DNA of 40,714 bases from Astrothelium macrocarpum (Eukaryota > Ascomycota > Dothideomycetes > Trypetheliales > Trypetheliaceae), in assembly GCA_021030915.1 (NCBI GenBank), contig JAGEMR010000196.1, positions 1-40,714 on the forward strand. The letters run 5' to 3'. Shown piece by piece: positions 10,825-21,821 of the stretch; the stretch's first letter is position 1; every line of letters begins with the position of its first letter. The notes beneath the pieces were generated by a model, which was not told where the DNA came from, did not search any database, and saw only the letters and a program-made list of their open reading frames with translations. The translations under genes were made by a program, and so were the position numbers.

Positions 10825-12328
10825 GAGTCAAGGGGTTCGAAGTCGAAAGTCCAAAGCCAAAGTGTCGGAAAGCGAACGTCCAAAAGTCAAAGATCCAAAC
10901 TCAGAGCGCCAGGAGACGGAGGGTTGACAATCGAAAGAAGCGGAAACGAAAAGCTAAAGATTAAGGAGACCTCGCCTGTAGCGAGAGGAGCAATTGCAGA
11001 AAGCCGGCCAACTGGAGAAGCAGTCTGCGTCTCGCTCCACGCACGTCTTCGTCCTGCCGGTATGACATGAAATCAAGCCTTCTCTCGAGATATTGTCTGC
11101 TTGCAAAGGAGCATCAGTGATTTGATCGACTCATAAAGGCCGAATCAACTGGATGAAGGGTTCCATGGTGAGAAGGACATTGAAAGCTCCCCTAGATTAT
11201 CATTGTGCTGTATTCCTCTGTTGCTATCGGTGCGACGTATCTCTGTGAGAATAGAGTATTTGTAACAACGAAAGCGCAGTGTATCCCTCACTAGAAAAGG
11301 AGAAAATTTGCTGGATCAATTACAGAGCCATGGATAGCAAGTCTATGAAAGTTTGAGTGTAGATGGCCGTCCCACGTCATATAAATGGGCAAGCCGCGGT
11401 ATGGTTATGAAAAACCACAGTCAGACCACACATGCGGCGTCTTGAACATAGTTCTCAGCATAGATTACGTCTGGCTCGGTCTCTTTTAGTTCAAGACAAA
11501 GTCATCGCTAGGATAGTATTCCGGTCTTTCACGTGAAGATGGTGAAGCCTCTGAACTTTAAGGTCTAGTGAGTACTATTGCTCAGCTTACTTCAACGCTT
11601 ACTAGGGGATTTGTGTATTGTCTAACGACAGAATTGGGGTGACAGTTGTCCAGCCTTTTATCTTGTGTATAGTCGTTAGGTAGACTGGTGGCTCTACATG
11701 AAACATGTAGAGAAAGTTGGATCTGGCAATGATCTCGAATCCCAGGGTGGTACGATAATTCCGGGATAGCCAAGTAGGAAAATTAGCGGCAGAGCGTAAT
11801 GCTTGCTTGTCGATTGGACAAAAGGCGTCAAAAGTCTAGTCAAGCCAGCGCAGCATTGCGTCGCATCTGCAGGCAAATGGTGAGGAACGAGTGGACGAGG
11901 AAGGGCGGCAAAGTTGGATGACGCGACTGGGTCACGGTTTTTCGCGACGCGCTAGTGACTAGCGGGATTGGCATGCAAGGGTGGTGTCAGCTTCTTCAAT
12001 TCCCCACTTCCCTACCAACTTCGCCCTCTCTACTGTCTCTCACGCCACCCGCTCCATTTCACCATTGACATCTCTACTTTGCCATTCAGCTAAATTTGCT
12101 TATTGCTCATTGCTCTCTTGCCCATTATTGATCTCGATATTTCAACCACGAAGTAATTACGTCAAACAGGAAGATAGCTCTAAACCCCCGTTGACGCGGC
12201 AAACCTGAACCACACCCATCGAATCACCCTTGGCACGTTACGGATCGACTTACTGCACGCATACACACGCGTCAAACCCTTTACTGTCGCAGTTTTGACG
12301 TCCTCAAGCTCCCTCCCACATCGTAGCC
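10825..12328. other. Intergenic region and forkhead promoter
   Basis: No gene recognised in 1.5 kb. The first 150 bp are purine-rich with degenerate repeats of an AGTCCAAAG-like unit, giving a lysine-rich open frame at 10782-10964 that overlaps the NLR end and looks fortuitous. The last 350 bp are strongly pyrimidine-rich, as in many fungal 5' leaders, and carry cell-cycle-type sites (listed separately). Confidence 0.55.
11940..12272 (+). promoter_or_regulatory. SCB/MCB-like cell-cycle sites upstream of the forkhead gene
   Basis: TTTCGCG at 11940-11946 matches the complement of the SCB core CRCGAAA. ACGCGT at 12267-12272 is a perfect MluI cell-cycle box. A third ACGCGT overlaps the start of the coding region at 12338-12343. 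In yeast HCM1, the family member, is transcribed at G1/S under SBF/MBF control. Function here is inferred from these matches only. Confidence 0.4.
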
Positions 12329-14608
12329 ATGGCTATCACGCGTCGATCGCCAGCCTTGCAGATCTACGCCGACCCCGATCAACCATTCGACTGCAACTCC
12401 GATCCCGCAAACGTAGAAGAGAAATTACTTTCGGCCCTTCGACCGCTCAGCGACGCGTCAATTAATCGTAACGTCGTCTTGGAACCTCCAATCACCGAGC
12501 CGACCCGTCCAACACCAATGAAATCCTCCTCACCACCCACCAGTTCTCCACTCCGCCCCGGTGCAGAGGCGCAGTTTGATTCAATCGACATCCCTCCGCC
12601 TCACGGACCGTTGTTTCCAACAGATTCTCCCCGAAAGAACGTTACATTCTCAACCATGCGGCCACCACCAGTTGGTAACCCGCCAGCTGCTCTTTTCCAT
12701 ACATTTTCTTCGCAAAAATCCAGTGACAAGGAAAATGCATTCAATTCCGTGCCTCTATCTGATAGTACAGATTATAGTGCAACATCTATTTATGGGCAGA
12801 AGTTGCCAATGAAGCGAACTCTTATGGATGCGGCTCCCCTCAAGGAACGATCTGGGAATGTGAAAAGACAGAAAATAGAGGAAGCAGCGGAGTCTCTGCT
12901 TTTGCCTGCCCCAGAGGACATGCCCCCTTTGGAAGACGATGGTGGCAAGCCTCAAATCAGTTATGCAAATCTCATTGGAATGGCCATTCTCCGGGCTCCA
13001 AATCGCCGGCTTACCCTTGCTCAGATCTACAAATGGATCTCCGACACGTTCTCGTATTACCGAACCTCTGATGCCGGCTGGCAGAATAGCATTCGTCACA
13101 ACCTAAGCCTGAACAAGGCTTTCATTAAACAGGAGCGACCCAAGGATGATCCTGGAAAAGGAAATTACTGGGCCATAGAACCTGGTATGGAGAAGCAATT
13201 TCTGAAGGACAAGTCAGCAACCCGTCGTAGTCTCAACACCGAAGGACAATCTTTTTTGCAAGTCATTCCTGGTGATATTAGCGGAATACCCAGACCATCG
13301 ACAGCTCCTGTCATGAGCGCTTTTGCAATGAATCCGTTCCCCGTAAAGCGGCCTGAGGCTAAGCAGGTTGATTCTAGCAAATTTCCAGATGACAACGAGC
13401 TTTCATCAGATGCTACTATTCCTGCATCTGACCCGGCATTGCAGGAGGATCCTGATGATGACGCTCGGATGCCTCCACCAACTCGCGTTATGCGCTCATC
13501 TCCACCAGCGGCTGATATTCGCTCTTCCCCACCTGCACTAATTAATCCTTCGCAGCGGCAAGACACTCCACCAGCGGTCGCGCGAGTTCCTGGTGGGAGT
13601 CGTTCTGGAGGAAGTCGCAAGAGGAAGCTTCCCATCAATGATAGTGGCTATTATTCTTCTATCGAATCATCCGCAATCAGAGCTAAAAGCCATGCACTCC
13701 TATCAGAAGCCGATTTGGAACGTCCAAGCCGTAGCAAACGCGGCAGAGCTGAAGAAGCGATTGCTCGGATGCGTTCTTCATCATATGATAGCCCTTCGAA
13801 GCCAACCCCAAATTTGAAACAACAATCGTATGGCCTGATATCTTCATCACCACTTCGCCATCAGCCATCGACCAAGAAAGGTGGTCCTCTTACTCCAGCA
13901 GTCGTCTTCAAGCGCCCTGCGAAGCCACCTCCATCTCTCTCTCCAAACACCAATCTCCGCAACCATCGTCGACGTATCCAGCAGATGATCGGATCACCAA
14001 CCCATGGACTAAGCCCAATCTCTGGTGGAAATACTTGGAGCCCTGCTTTTCACATTCCCGAGGATACTTTTGAAGACTCGTTCCAGAATCCAGACTTTGG
14101 CGATTTTGAAACCTACTTGGACCCATATCCCAAGGAAGACTCGAGCCTCCTCCTGGAGCGCGGATCACCAGAACGTCGCTCTGCAAAGCGCCCTCGCATT
14201 GAGCGCGCCAACACCTCATCAGGTGTACTAGGCGACATCACCAACTCAGCCAAATCCAATTCCAACCGCTTTCCATTGGATCTCGGCCTCTCTCCGTTTA
14301 AACTCGACCCGCCCACCTTGCGATCCCCACTTCGCTTTGACTCCCCGGAAAAGCGCAAGGAACCGACTTCGTACCCCGATTTTTTTGACGACGAGCCTCA
14401 GCAAGAAGAACTCTTTGGCGTGGAACTGGGCAGTGATGGCTCTGAGGAAGGGCTTGACATTCTCCAAGGATTTCAGAAGATTGGCGCCGGAAGTGCAGCG
14501 GCTCCAGCGGCACGCAATCCGTATGGTAGCTTGAAGCCTGGTCCGGAACAGACGAAGCCGTCGAAGGCTAGATCTGGTCTTGAGCGTAGACTTACCAGCC
14601 TCTTTTGA
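12329..14608 (+). CDS. Forkhead transcription factor, Hcm1/Sep1-like
   Basis: Single exon of 759 codons with ATG at 12329 in a good context (GCCATGG). The forkhead winged-helix domain covers about residues 207-293: KPQISYANLIGMAIL at the start, recognition helix WQNSIRHNLSLNKAF at 251-265, and a wing with GKGNYWAIEPG. No FHA domain precedes it, which points to the Hcm1/Sep1 class rather than Fkh1/Fkh2. The rest is low-complexity and rich in Ser, Pro and Arg, with many SP/TP pairs that are likely CDK sites, and basic patches such as KRQK near 179-182 for nuclear import. In yeasts this class drives S-phase and mitotic gene expression and septation. The gene starts the conserved housekeeping block, and nothing in it is broken. 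Confidence 0.93.
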   Translation: MAITRRSPALQIYADPDQPFDCNSDPANVEEKLLSALRPLSDASINRNVVLEPPITEPTRPTPMKSSSPPTSSPLRPGAEAQFDSIDIPPPHGPLFPTDSPRKNVTFSTMRPPPVGNPPAALFHTFSSQKSSDKENAFNSVPLSDSTDYSATSIYGQKLPMKRTLMDAAPLKERSGNVKRQKIEEAAESLLLPAPEDMPPLEDDGGKPQISYANLIGMAILRAPNRRLTLAQIYKWISDTFSYYRTSDAGWQNSIRHNLSLNKAFIKQERPKDDPGKGNYWAIEPGMEKQFLKDKSATRRSLNTEGQSFLQVIPGDISGIPRPSTAPVMSAFAMNPFPVKRPEAKQVDSSKFPDDNELSSDATIPASDPALQEDPDDDARMPPPTRVMRSSPPAADIRSSPPALINPSQRQDTPPAVARVPGGSRSGGSRKRKLPINDSGYYSSIESSAIRAKSHALLSEADLERPSRSKRGRAEEAIARMRSSSYDSPSKPTPNLKQQSYGLISSSPLRHQPSTKKGGPLTPAVVFKRPAKPPPSLSPNTNLRNHRRRIQQMIGSPTHGLSPISGGNTWSPAFHIPEDTFEDSFQNPDFGDFETYLDPYPKEDSSLLLERGSPERRSAKRPRIERANTSSGVLGDITNSAKSNSNRFPLDLGLSPFKLDPPTLRSPLRFDSPEKRKEPTSYPDFFDDEPQQEELFGVELGSDGSEEGLDILQGFQKIGAGSAAAPAARNPYGSLKPGPEQTKPSKARSGLERRLTSLF

Positions 14609-15682
14609 TGGCTTACCCGGACATGGGCACTGGCGCATTCAGCCAACTCGGGAAGTTGTTGGTTCTTCACGAATCACGTTGACATATACGTATCCGGTCA
14701 AGGGTGCTTGTATGAGTTCCTCGCCATGATCAATCATTTTGCTTATGGACAAGGCAAAATGAACATTTCCCGGCACAAGCTTTAATTGTTCGTTTCTTTC
14801 CGTGACCATTTCCGATGATCCATTGATTCTCTTTTTGCAAGTATTTCATACAACAGGTTGAGACGTCAATGTTGGTAATCCTCGTGATGCCGATTCGACT
14901 CCCACCTTTCGCCTTTCCCCTTCTGCTTGGTCTTCTGTCCTCTGTCTTCCTACTAAGATTGGCGAGTCGGGTCTTCTCCTTGTTCACGCGAGCATGGGTA
15001 TGTGAAATGAGAGGGATCTGGCGATCGGAACTTCTTTTTCCCACGACGACGATTGAGGGCAAAATCGTGTCAGTGTATGTCTGGAACGTGGGAATGCAAT
15101 GGAAATGGGATTGTGAACTGGCGCTGATTTGAATTTTTTCTTCTTTTATTGTTTTCAATGTATCGACTTTACGCCGGATATGTCTTACGAACTTGCGATG
15201 CGATCGATCGATTGATTGATTCAGTGGGCGGATGGTATCATGGGTTTTCGATGGATTATTTCATGAGTAGTGAGTAGTATGACAAATGAATCGAAAATTC
15301 TATAGTACAACATTCCATGATACTATAGACTTTGTGTACAAACGTCGTTCAAGTAAGCTAGCAGACGACAAGGGAAAGTGGGTATCATAAACCAAATTGC
15401 GCCTTAGCAACTCCCATCATGCGTCTTGTAGCTACGGCATTTTCACCCGCTCAGCAAGAAGACAGCCCGTATCCGTTGTTACGGCCTTGTAAAGGAGTAC
15501 GAGCCCGGACCCGTAAGCAACAAGTCCTCCACTGCCCACAAAGCAGCATGCCCATTCTCTCTGTCTACAATCTTTACAGATTGTATTCTCAGTTTCCAGA
15601 GTGTGACCAGAACCCTAAAGCCCTGAACAAAGGCAGTATTCCCCTTGTCGAAGTCGCCTCCTTCTCCGGTGAAATACCAGAT
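14609..15682. other. Convergent intergenic region between forkhead gene and BUD31
   Basis: About 1.07 kb between two genes that end towards each other, so it should hold both 3' UTRs. It contains pyrimidine-rich tracts near 14890-14990 and a short GATCGATCGATTGATTGATT run near 15202-15221. Open frames of up to about 140 codons exist but none resembles a known protein. Confidence 0.55.
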
Positions 15683-16317
15683 TCAGTCGCCAGATGAGCA
15701 TCCTCGACATCCACAGCTTACGCACTCGATAATTTGGTCCTCTTTTAGCTGCGCCTTAGGAACTCGACAGATGCAGGTGGATTGAAAGTTGGTCTCTTTG
15801 GTTTGGATGCATTTGAGGCAGCACAGCTATAGAGATGCATTAGCTTTCATGTGAAATCCCGGTCGAAGGAGGTGTGAAGAACAAAACAAAACATACCTTT
15901 TCATAACCAGTTTTCTTCCACTTTGCAATCAAATTCGCATCCGCATACCCGTTCTTGAGCAGCCAATCGTAGAGTTGTTTCGAGATGGCTTCCTTCTCAT
16001 AGTAAAGGTCATAGATGTATCTACTTCCTGCAATCTCGATAAGTCTCAAGTCAGCAAGTCTCTAGGCTAGTAAGGCAAAGATGTGGAGCTTCTTATAGAA
16101 TAAGCTGGAAGGGAAATTTACAAGGCGAAGAAGGGTTGAACGTACGCTGATGTGATATCTGGAATACGGGCCATAGCATCTCATGTCGTTTTTTTCCCTC
16201 ATGGCTTGCATTCTCGACATCCTTCATCTTGTTTGCAAATTCAAGGAGCGTGTCTTCGATGTCGTCGAAGCCATCTGGTGGCGGTTTACGATTGCGGGCG
16301 CTGCGAATGGGCGGCAT
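15683..16317 (-). CDS. BUD31: Spliceosome-associated G10/BUD31 family protein
   Basis: Three exons on the minus strand, 16317-16146, 16027-15897 and 15826-15683, give 148 residues, the normal length. Donors are GTACGT and GTATGT. The protein follows the family from end to end: N-terminal MPPIRSARNRKPPPDGFDDI, then HEMLWPVFQISHQR, SRYIYDLYYEKEAISKQLYDW, GYADANLIAKWKKTGYEK and the Cys-rich C-terminus LCCLKCIQTKETNFQSTCIC, ending CVSCGCRGCSSGD. The cysteines bind a cluster of zinc ions. BUD31 (Cwc14) is a core component of activated spliceosomes, acting in the nucleus. It is divergent from the complex I subunit gene, with 218 bp between the two start codons. Confidence 0.96.
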
Positions 16318-16535
16318 CTTGACAAGCGGATATTCCCAGTCAAGGTCTTTAGAGGACGGAAAACTGTAGAGCAAGTAAACCGCCAGTTACAGTGGTGCCT
16401 TGGCCCTAAAGTTCACAAAAATGATCGGAGGGGTGGCGGGAGCGCGGCAAGGGACTCCCGCTCCGCAGCTCGCGGTACAAGTTGCTTGAAACTGGAACGA
16501 CAACGCTACGAAAAACCTGAAGCTGTGGCGACACA
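16318..16535. promoter_or_regulatory. Shared BUD31/NDUFA6 promoter region
   Basis: 218 bp between two divergent start codons, so it must hold both promoters. A GC-rich patch contains inverted repeats: GCGGGAG at 16436-16442 with CTCCCGC at 16455-16461, and GGAGCG at 16439-16444 with CGCTCC at 16459-16464. No TATA box is evident, as usual for housekeeping genes. Confidence 0.5.
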
Positions 16536-17211
16536 ATGAGGGCCACAATAGCCCTGCGGAGAATCAATGCAACATATCTGGCGAAGACGACGCGGACTTG
16601 TATGGTATCCGGCCTACCGACGAGGAATTGGGAGGCTAATCAACGTAATAGCTGCCAACTGGGACGATGCAAAGTCTCGGGTGTTCAGGAGCTATCGGGA
16701 ATGGCTACGCGCTGTATGTGTTCTCAAGAATCACTAGATATCATCTGAGCGAAAGAGTTGTGATTGTTTTGGAAGATAAATTACCCAGGAAACATTTGGC
16801 TGACAAGCTACGCTTTCCGACAGGCCCCAGAAATTCAACAAATGTACACTTTGAACATGCCCGTCTCTGCCATACGTACCAAAATACGACAAGAGTTCGA
16901 GAGACATCGATACGTGGCGCAACTACCTACCGTAGACGTGCTACTTTTCCACTCACATTCGGAGTTCCAGGTCAATGTCTCTATTGATATAAAGGAAACG
17001 ATCAATGGCTAATGCGTGGGATCCTATAGGAGACGTTGAATTTCTGGAAGCAAGTCACACACGTTTTGAAATATTTCAGAGCAGAGGAAGATCCAAAAGC
17101 GCGATTACCGAACAACTTCATCAGCGGTTTCTTAGAGGTGAGCTTCACCACAACTGATGTGAGTGTCGTTGAAGGGTAATGCTGATATCTTGAGTACAGG
17201 GAAGGAATTGA
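16536..17211 (+). CDS. NADH dehydrogenase (complex I) LYR subunit, NDUFA6/B14 type
   Basis: Five exons, 16536-16599, 16652-16713, 16824-16970, 17030-17137 and 17200-17211, give 130 residues. All junctions keep frame and use GT-AG signals. The protein matches the fungal 14.8-kDa subunit throughout: TYLAKTTRTSANWDDAKSRV, the LYR-type tripeptide region SYREWLRAAPEI, QQMYTLNMPVSAIRTKIRQE, RYVAQLPTVDVLLF, ETLNFWKQVTHVLKYFRAEE and the end NNFISGFLEGRN. It is an accessory subunit in the matrix arm of mitochondrial complex I and binds acyl carrier protein. The last exon codes for only three residues and the stop. The gene converges on RPC19, leaving 172 bp between stop codons. Confidence 0.95.
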
Positions 17212-17383
17212 GTTGAAGCTAGAGCGTCAAAATCGCTTGTACATATATGCTATAGAATACTTTCTAGCATTGCCGCCACCTTTGCGCACACCTTTCGCCA
17301 TGCGATGCTTCCGTACCCGTAATTTTGAAGTCATACAAACTCCGGACCATGCAATTCAAAAGTAATACAAATGCGAGAGCACC

Positions 17384-18410
17384 TCATGATTGCTCCTCTA
17401 CATCCATAAATTCCTGCTTGGCTGCCTCGAACTTTTCCAAAATCACATCACACATGTCGTCGAGGTCGTCGATGCCTTTTTCTAACGCTTCATATGCACT
17501 TGCGCCATCTACTGATGTCAGCCCCAACACGTCAAGTTGGGTTGATATGCACACTTACCATACATCTGGACGCGAACAACCATTTTGGATTCAGAAGGGT
17601 GCGGGATCGTGTATCCGGCAAGCTCCACTTGAGGGCTATAGATCATGTTAGCAGACGCCCTGAAGACTTTGTTTAACTCTGCAATTTTGGGTGTAATGAC
17701 GTTTAACCAAGCTCACGTACTTCTTCATAATGGCATGCCGCAGTGCATTCCCCAGCGTATGATCTTCGTGCAAAAACTCAAATGACGCGGCATCTTCCAC
17801 CGAGTAGTCCAGCTATCTGGTGATTAGCATGGTGGCGAGCAGCCTCAAGTAGACCGGAAACAATACTACAACGCACAGTTTTCAGTCTTTGTTCATCTAG
17901 GCCGATTTCCAAAGGACTTCTGGGGATGATACTGGCGGCATCGTATGGATTGAATGCCGGCCGCTCCTTCTTAGTCCCGTTTGCTTGCTTGCCATTTGCT
18001 TGCTCGCTCCCTGCAGTTGCCTGGTCCTCTTCCAATCCGGGGTGCTTACTGGTGTCTGGAATAGTTTGCGAGCTGTCTTGCGATGCATCGATATTTTGCA
18101 CTGTCTCTTCGTACGAAGGCTTTGCAGCAGATGACGATCCTTTCTCTCGTGTATTCCGCCGTGACTTGGTAGATTTACTCGCACTATTCTTGTTTGAAGT
18201 CTGACTTGCATCTTTTCTCGGGGTTTCTAGAACCACTTCATCCTCTTTTCCATCCTTTCTTGCTTTCGGCGTTGAAGGTATTTCTGCAGCCGATGATGGT
18301 GGAACTTGTACCATAGGATCTGGCGCATCCGTCATTGCTTCATCCTGAAATGCCTGTGATTCTAAACTTTGAGACATCTGAGTATCTAAATCCTGAATAG
18401 GGACATTCAT
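17384..18410 (-). CDS. RPC19: RNA polymerase I and III subunit AC19 (RPAC2)
   Basis: Four exons on the minus strand, 18410-17877, 17812-17721, 17635-17559 and 17508-17384, give 275 residues. The C-terminal 100 residues are the RNA polymerase alpha-like dimerisation domain: SFEFLHEDHTLGNALRHAI, VELAGYTIPHPSESKMVVRV and YEALEKGIDDLDDMCDVILEKF. The first 165 residues are a fungus-typical, Ser/Glu-rich disordered tail. The start is uncertain: the frame is open to an ATG at 18614, which would give 343 residues and sit only 17 bp from the HIS3 start. I prefer the ATG at 18410 (MNVPIQDLD), which leaves room for promoters. AC19 pairs with AC40 in assembly of both polymerases. Confidence 0.9.
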
Positions 18411-18631
18411 AGACTGAGCAGATGCTCTCCAGCTTCGACTAAATGATTCTTGGCTTATTGGTTCACGGCTGCGGGACAAGTTTTTTTTGCCTGGCGGGCT
18501 TATCGATAAGGGACGGGTGCAGGGACTTTGGTGGATGGGTGAAAGTTTATTGGGTCCGAATGAATACGAGAATCTTCGAAAGCTTCGAAACCCAACCATC
18601 GAAGTTGAGACCATTGAGGTCGCGCTACGTC
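18411..18631. promoter_or_regulatory. Shared RPC19/HIS3 promoter region
   Basis: 221 bp between the preferred RPC19 start and the HIS3 start. It contains a T8 tract near 18481-18488, a TTCGAAA direct repeat at 18575-18581 and 18584-18590, and TACGTCA overlapping the HIS3 start. I found no perfect TGASTCA Gcn4/CPC1 site, which would be expected for a histidine gene under cross-pathway control. Confidence 0.45.
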
Positions 18632-19367
18632 ATGGCGACGCAGCAAACTAGAAGTGCAACGATCAATCGTGACACAAACGAAACGAAAATACGAGTCGCG
18701 CTGAATTTGGACGGTGGGGAATTGCCGCAGCTGGAGAATGCGGAAGGAACAGAGGTCAATGGCGACCTCAAAGGCCATGCCTCACAAACCTCACAGAGCC
18801 AGCAAATAGACATTGACACAGGAATTGGCTTTCTGGATCACATGCTTCACGCTCTCGCCAAACATTCCGGCTGGAGTCTCTACATTCGCGCTCAAGGAGA
18901 TCTACACAGTGCGTGCCCGCCTCTCTCCCACTCCAACTCCCTCCCACTAACACCGCCCAGTCGACGACCACCACACCACCGAAGACACCTTCCTCGCGCT
19001 CGGGACCGCCTTCAAAACCGCCCTACACACGACAGCGGGCCTCGCACGCTTCGGCCACGCATACGCCCCACTGGACGAAGCGCTCTCACGCGCGGTGCTC
19101 GACCTCTCCAACCGGCCGTACGCGGTGATCGCGCTGGGCCTACGGCGCGAGAAGCTGGGCGATCTCAGCTGCGAGATGCTGCCGCACGGGCTGGCGAGCT
19201 TCGCGCAGGCCGCGGGCGTCACGCTGCACGTCGACTGTCTCCGGGGCGACAACGACCACCACCGGGCTGAGAGCGCGTTCAAGGCGCTGGCCGGGGCGGT
19301 GAGGATGGCTACGGCGCGCACGGGAAGGGTGGGGGAGGTGCCGAGTACGAAGGGGGTGCTGTTTTGA
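18632..19367 (+). CDS. HIS3: Imidazoleglycerol-phosphate dehydratase
   Basis: Two exons, 18632-18908 and 18961-19367 (52-nt intron, GTGCGT donor, CCCAG acceptor), give 227 residues. The enzyme catalyses the seventh step of histidine synthesis, turning imidazoleglycerol phosphate into imidazole-acetol phosphate. Metal-binding motifs are complete: GFLDHMLHALAKHSGW from residue 66, DDHHTTED at 94-101, then DLSNRPYAVIALGL, SCEMLPHGLASFAQ and DNDHHRAESAFKAL. A spacer of about 25 residues after residue 30 lengthens the N-terminal strand, as in other fungi. The second exon is far richer in G+C (about two thirds by eye) than exon 1 and the neighbours. The gene is intact and divergent from RPC19. Confidence 0.96.
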
Positions 19368-21821
19368 ACGGGGGGCTGGGAGAGAGAGTGTGTGGCAGCC
19401 AGCCAGCCGGGCAAATCGGTTGGGAACCTTTTTTTGTTGCCGCTTGGCATGTGGGGGGTCTTTTGCTGTTATGGGAAATGCGCGATGCAGCGTGATCTGG
19501 TGTTGCGGCTTGGCATTTTCGCAAAGGCAATTTGTTAAAGGGTTAAAAATAACATGGAATTTGCCTTGGAAGGCCGGTCAAAAGTGAGAGATGTGCATGA
19601 ATGTATGGTGAAACAGTCTGCAGCAAACACGTGTATCCAGACAAGTTATTTGAATGTGTACTGGGAAGTTTGTTTAATTGCTCAATACTTTCCAGCTTCT
19701 TCGATGTTCCTTGCACAACGTGAGATTTAAATTGTTTACAAATCAGGGCCCACTTTGAGCTTAGAGCATGGACCCTTTTCACCTTCGTTCTATCTTACAC
19801 GGATTACCCAGTGCGGCTGACGTCTCCACAACACATACCCGAAGCTATATTGCCTTTCTCGATAACTCCAGCCAATGAAAACCCTGAAATTTAGCCCGCG
19901 TCTATCAAAATGTCTTTCTATGGAGCTTTTGTAGTTTTTTGACGAATAATCGATTCAGATGTCTCAGTGGCGTCACAAAGGATGCCATAGCCATCGGATA
20001 CACGAAGTTGCTGTACGCCATGATCGGGATATCAAGCCTCTTGCAGACAATGCTTTTACCTTTATTGTGAATTCTGCTCTTGTCATAGAGGAGGCTGAGA
20101 CATCGTTGCAGTCTCACCGCATGAATGACAGGCCCTTCGGAAAAGCTCCGTCTTCGTATGGCAAATCACGCGCAGCGACTTTGGTCAGAGCAAACGTCTT
20201 CGGATGATTGGAAATCAGGAACATCTCACCTCTAAACCACCTTTTCCACTGATCACGCCGTTAGGCACCAGGAAAATTGCGGATTACGCGTTGCGTTGCG
20301 ATCATTTCGTGTTCTCTTCAACTGTGGCTTACCAATTAGGCGTACCTCAATGCAAAGGCAAGCCAAACTCTGCCGGATGGAGAGGGCCCACGTCCGCTTT
20401 GGATTCCAGGAACATAAAGCCTCACGCCGCGTGCGGCACATAATTATCTTCAGTCCATCGTCAACAACTTCAGACAGACAAAAGTTTTACAACACGAAGT
20501 ATCAGTTTTTGCAACGAATGCCCATTCTACGAACCCCTTGACCGTTTGTTGGATTAAGCTTTTTAGCCAGGTACTAGGGCACTGCTGGACGAGCGATGGA
20601 TCAGAGCTTGAGGGAAGGAGTCGTGCCACAGCGGAAAGCCAACTGGTAATGTGGCTTCAGGGAGGCCGTTGCGTGTGCGGGATCTCTCAATTTCGGTACG
20701 TACTGTGTGGCGCCGGGGATGGACCGAAACCCAAAATCGAATCTTCTAAACGCCTTCAAGGCTCGAATAGGTAAGCTGAACCCTGGAGGCTGACAAAAGA
20801 AAGAAGAATCCAATCAAGGCTCATCTTTGAACATCGAAACCGTGACCAAACCCTAGATCTAAAAATTCCTCGGGACCATTATCCTCAATTCAACAAACTT
20901 CTCCAACGTCCTCTTCCGTTGAGGAGTTCTACTTCTGGTCACGGCTACTCCGTATAGAGGGGCCGAATTGCATGTTTTCCTCTGCATGTCAGATCATGTT
21001 TCAGTGGTTGAGCATTGCTCGTTTACCTTATTCGTCTTCAATTCTCACTGAACTGTTCGACCGGTCTGATCACGCCTCATTTACGATTTCTTCTTAGTTT
21101 GATGGTCCTATAGACGGTGCAATTGGCTAGTTCGATTGGTCAAAGCACCGAAATGGTAACATCGTAGGTTCGGCTGTAGCACAGCCATTCCCGTTCATAT
21201 TGTTGCGGGAGCTTTGGTGATCCTTGGAACTGGAACGATCCGAGCAAGGCCACAGTCTTCCGTTACACCACCGCGTCCACTCTCTGCACAAAGACGGACC
21301 CTCTAGCATTGCTTTCCAGCCCGTCCTATCAACTTTGAGACACTTGGACTCCTTGTGCCGTATTGGCTGTTTTGCCGACATCTTGGCATGACTGAATTTC
21401 TTACTATGATCGAAAAAAGATTTCTTTTTCTAGACGGCTTCGAGCCTGTTCTTTGGGGCTGACGTGTGTAACTCGGTCTCAAGATGAAGCACGCCTAATC
21501 CGTAACTCCCACACGAATGAGTAATTCGGAGAATAGAGCGGGTTCCTTGGCGCGTTCAGCTTTCTCTTGTTTAAAAGAAAACCGTTTTCAACGTCTTCCA
21601 TAGTTTCTACCTTGAAATGCTAGCCACTGATAAATATACGTGACTATCATGGAGCACCAGCATGTTGAGCCAACGTGTGTAAAAGTCCCAGTGAATACAT
21701 ACCCACTCTTTATGGATTAGACGACTGAATTTGTTTGAATAGAAATGAACCTCAGCCCGCCATATCGCTTAATATCGAGAATTCTACCCAAAATTCCATC
21801 TTGAATTCCATTTCTAGGTCC
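19368..21821. other. 2.4-kb intergenic region before the first MFS gene
   Basis: Many short open frames on both strands, none with a recognisable domain, splice pattern or start context. Composition returns to about half A+T right after HIS3. The final part should hold the MFS promoter. No RNA gene or mobile-element end was seen. Confidence 0.5.

Noticed and set aside
10782..10964. Lysine-rich 60-codon frame overlapping the NLR end
   Set aside because: It overlaps in another frame and arises from purine-rich repeats; no sign of a real gene.
12379..14638. Several open frames opposite or inside the forkhead gene
   Set aside because: Shadows of a biased coding sequence; none has similarity or a start context.
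18575..18590. TTCGAAA direct repeat read as a heat-shock element
   Set aside because: The 5-bp unit spacing of a heat-shock element is not kept across the repeat.
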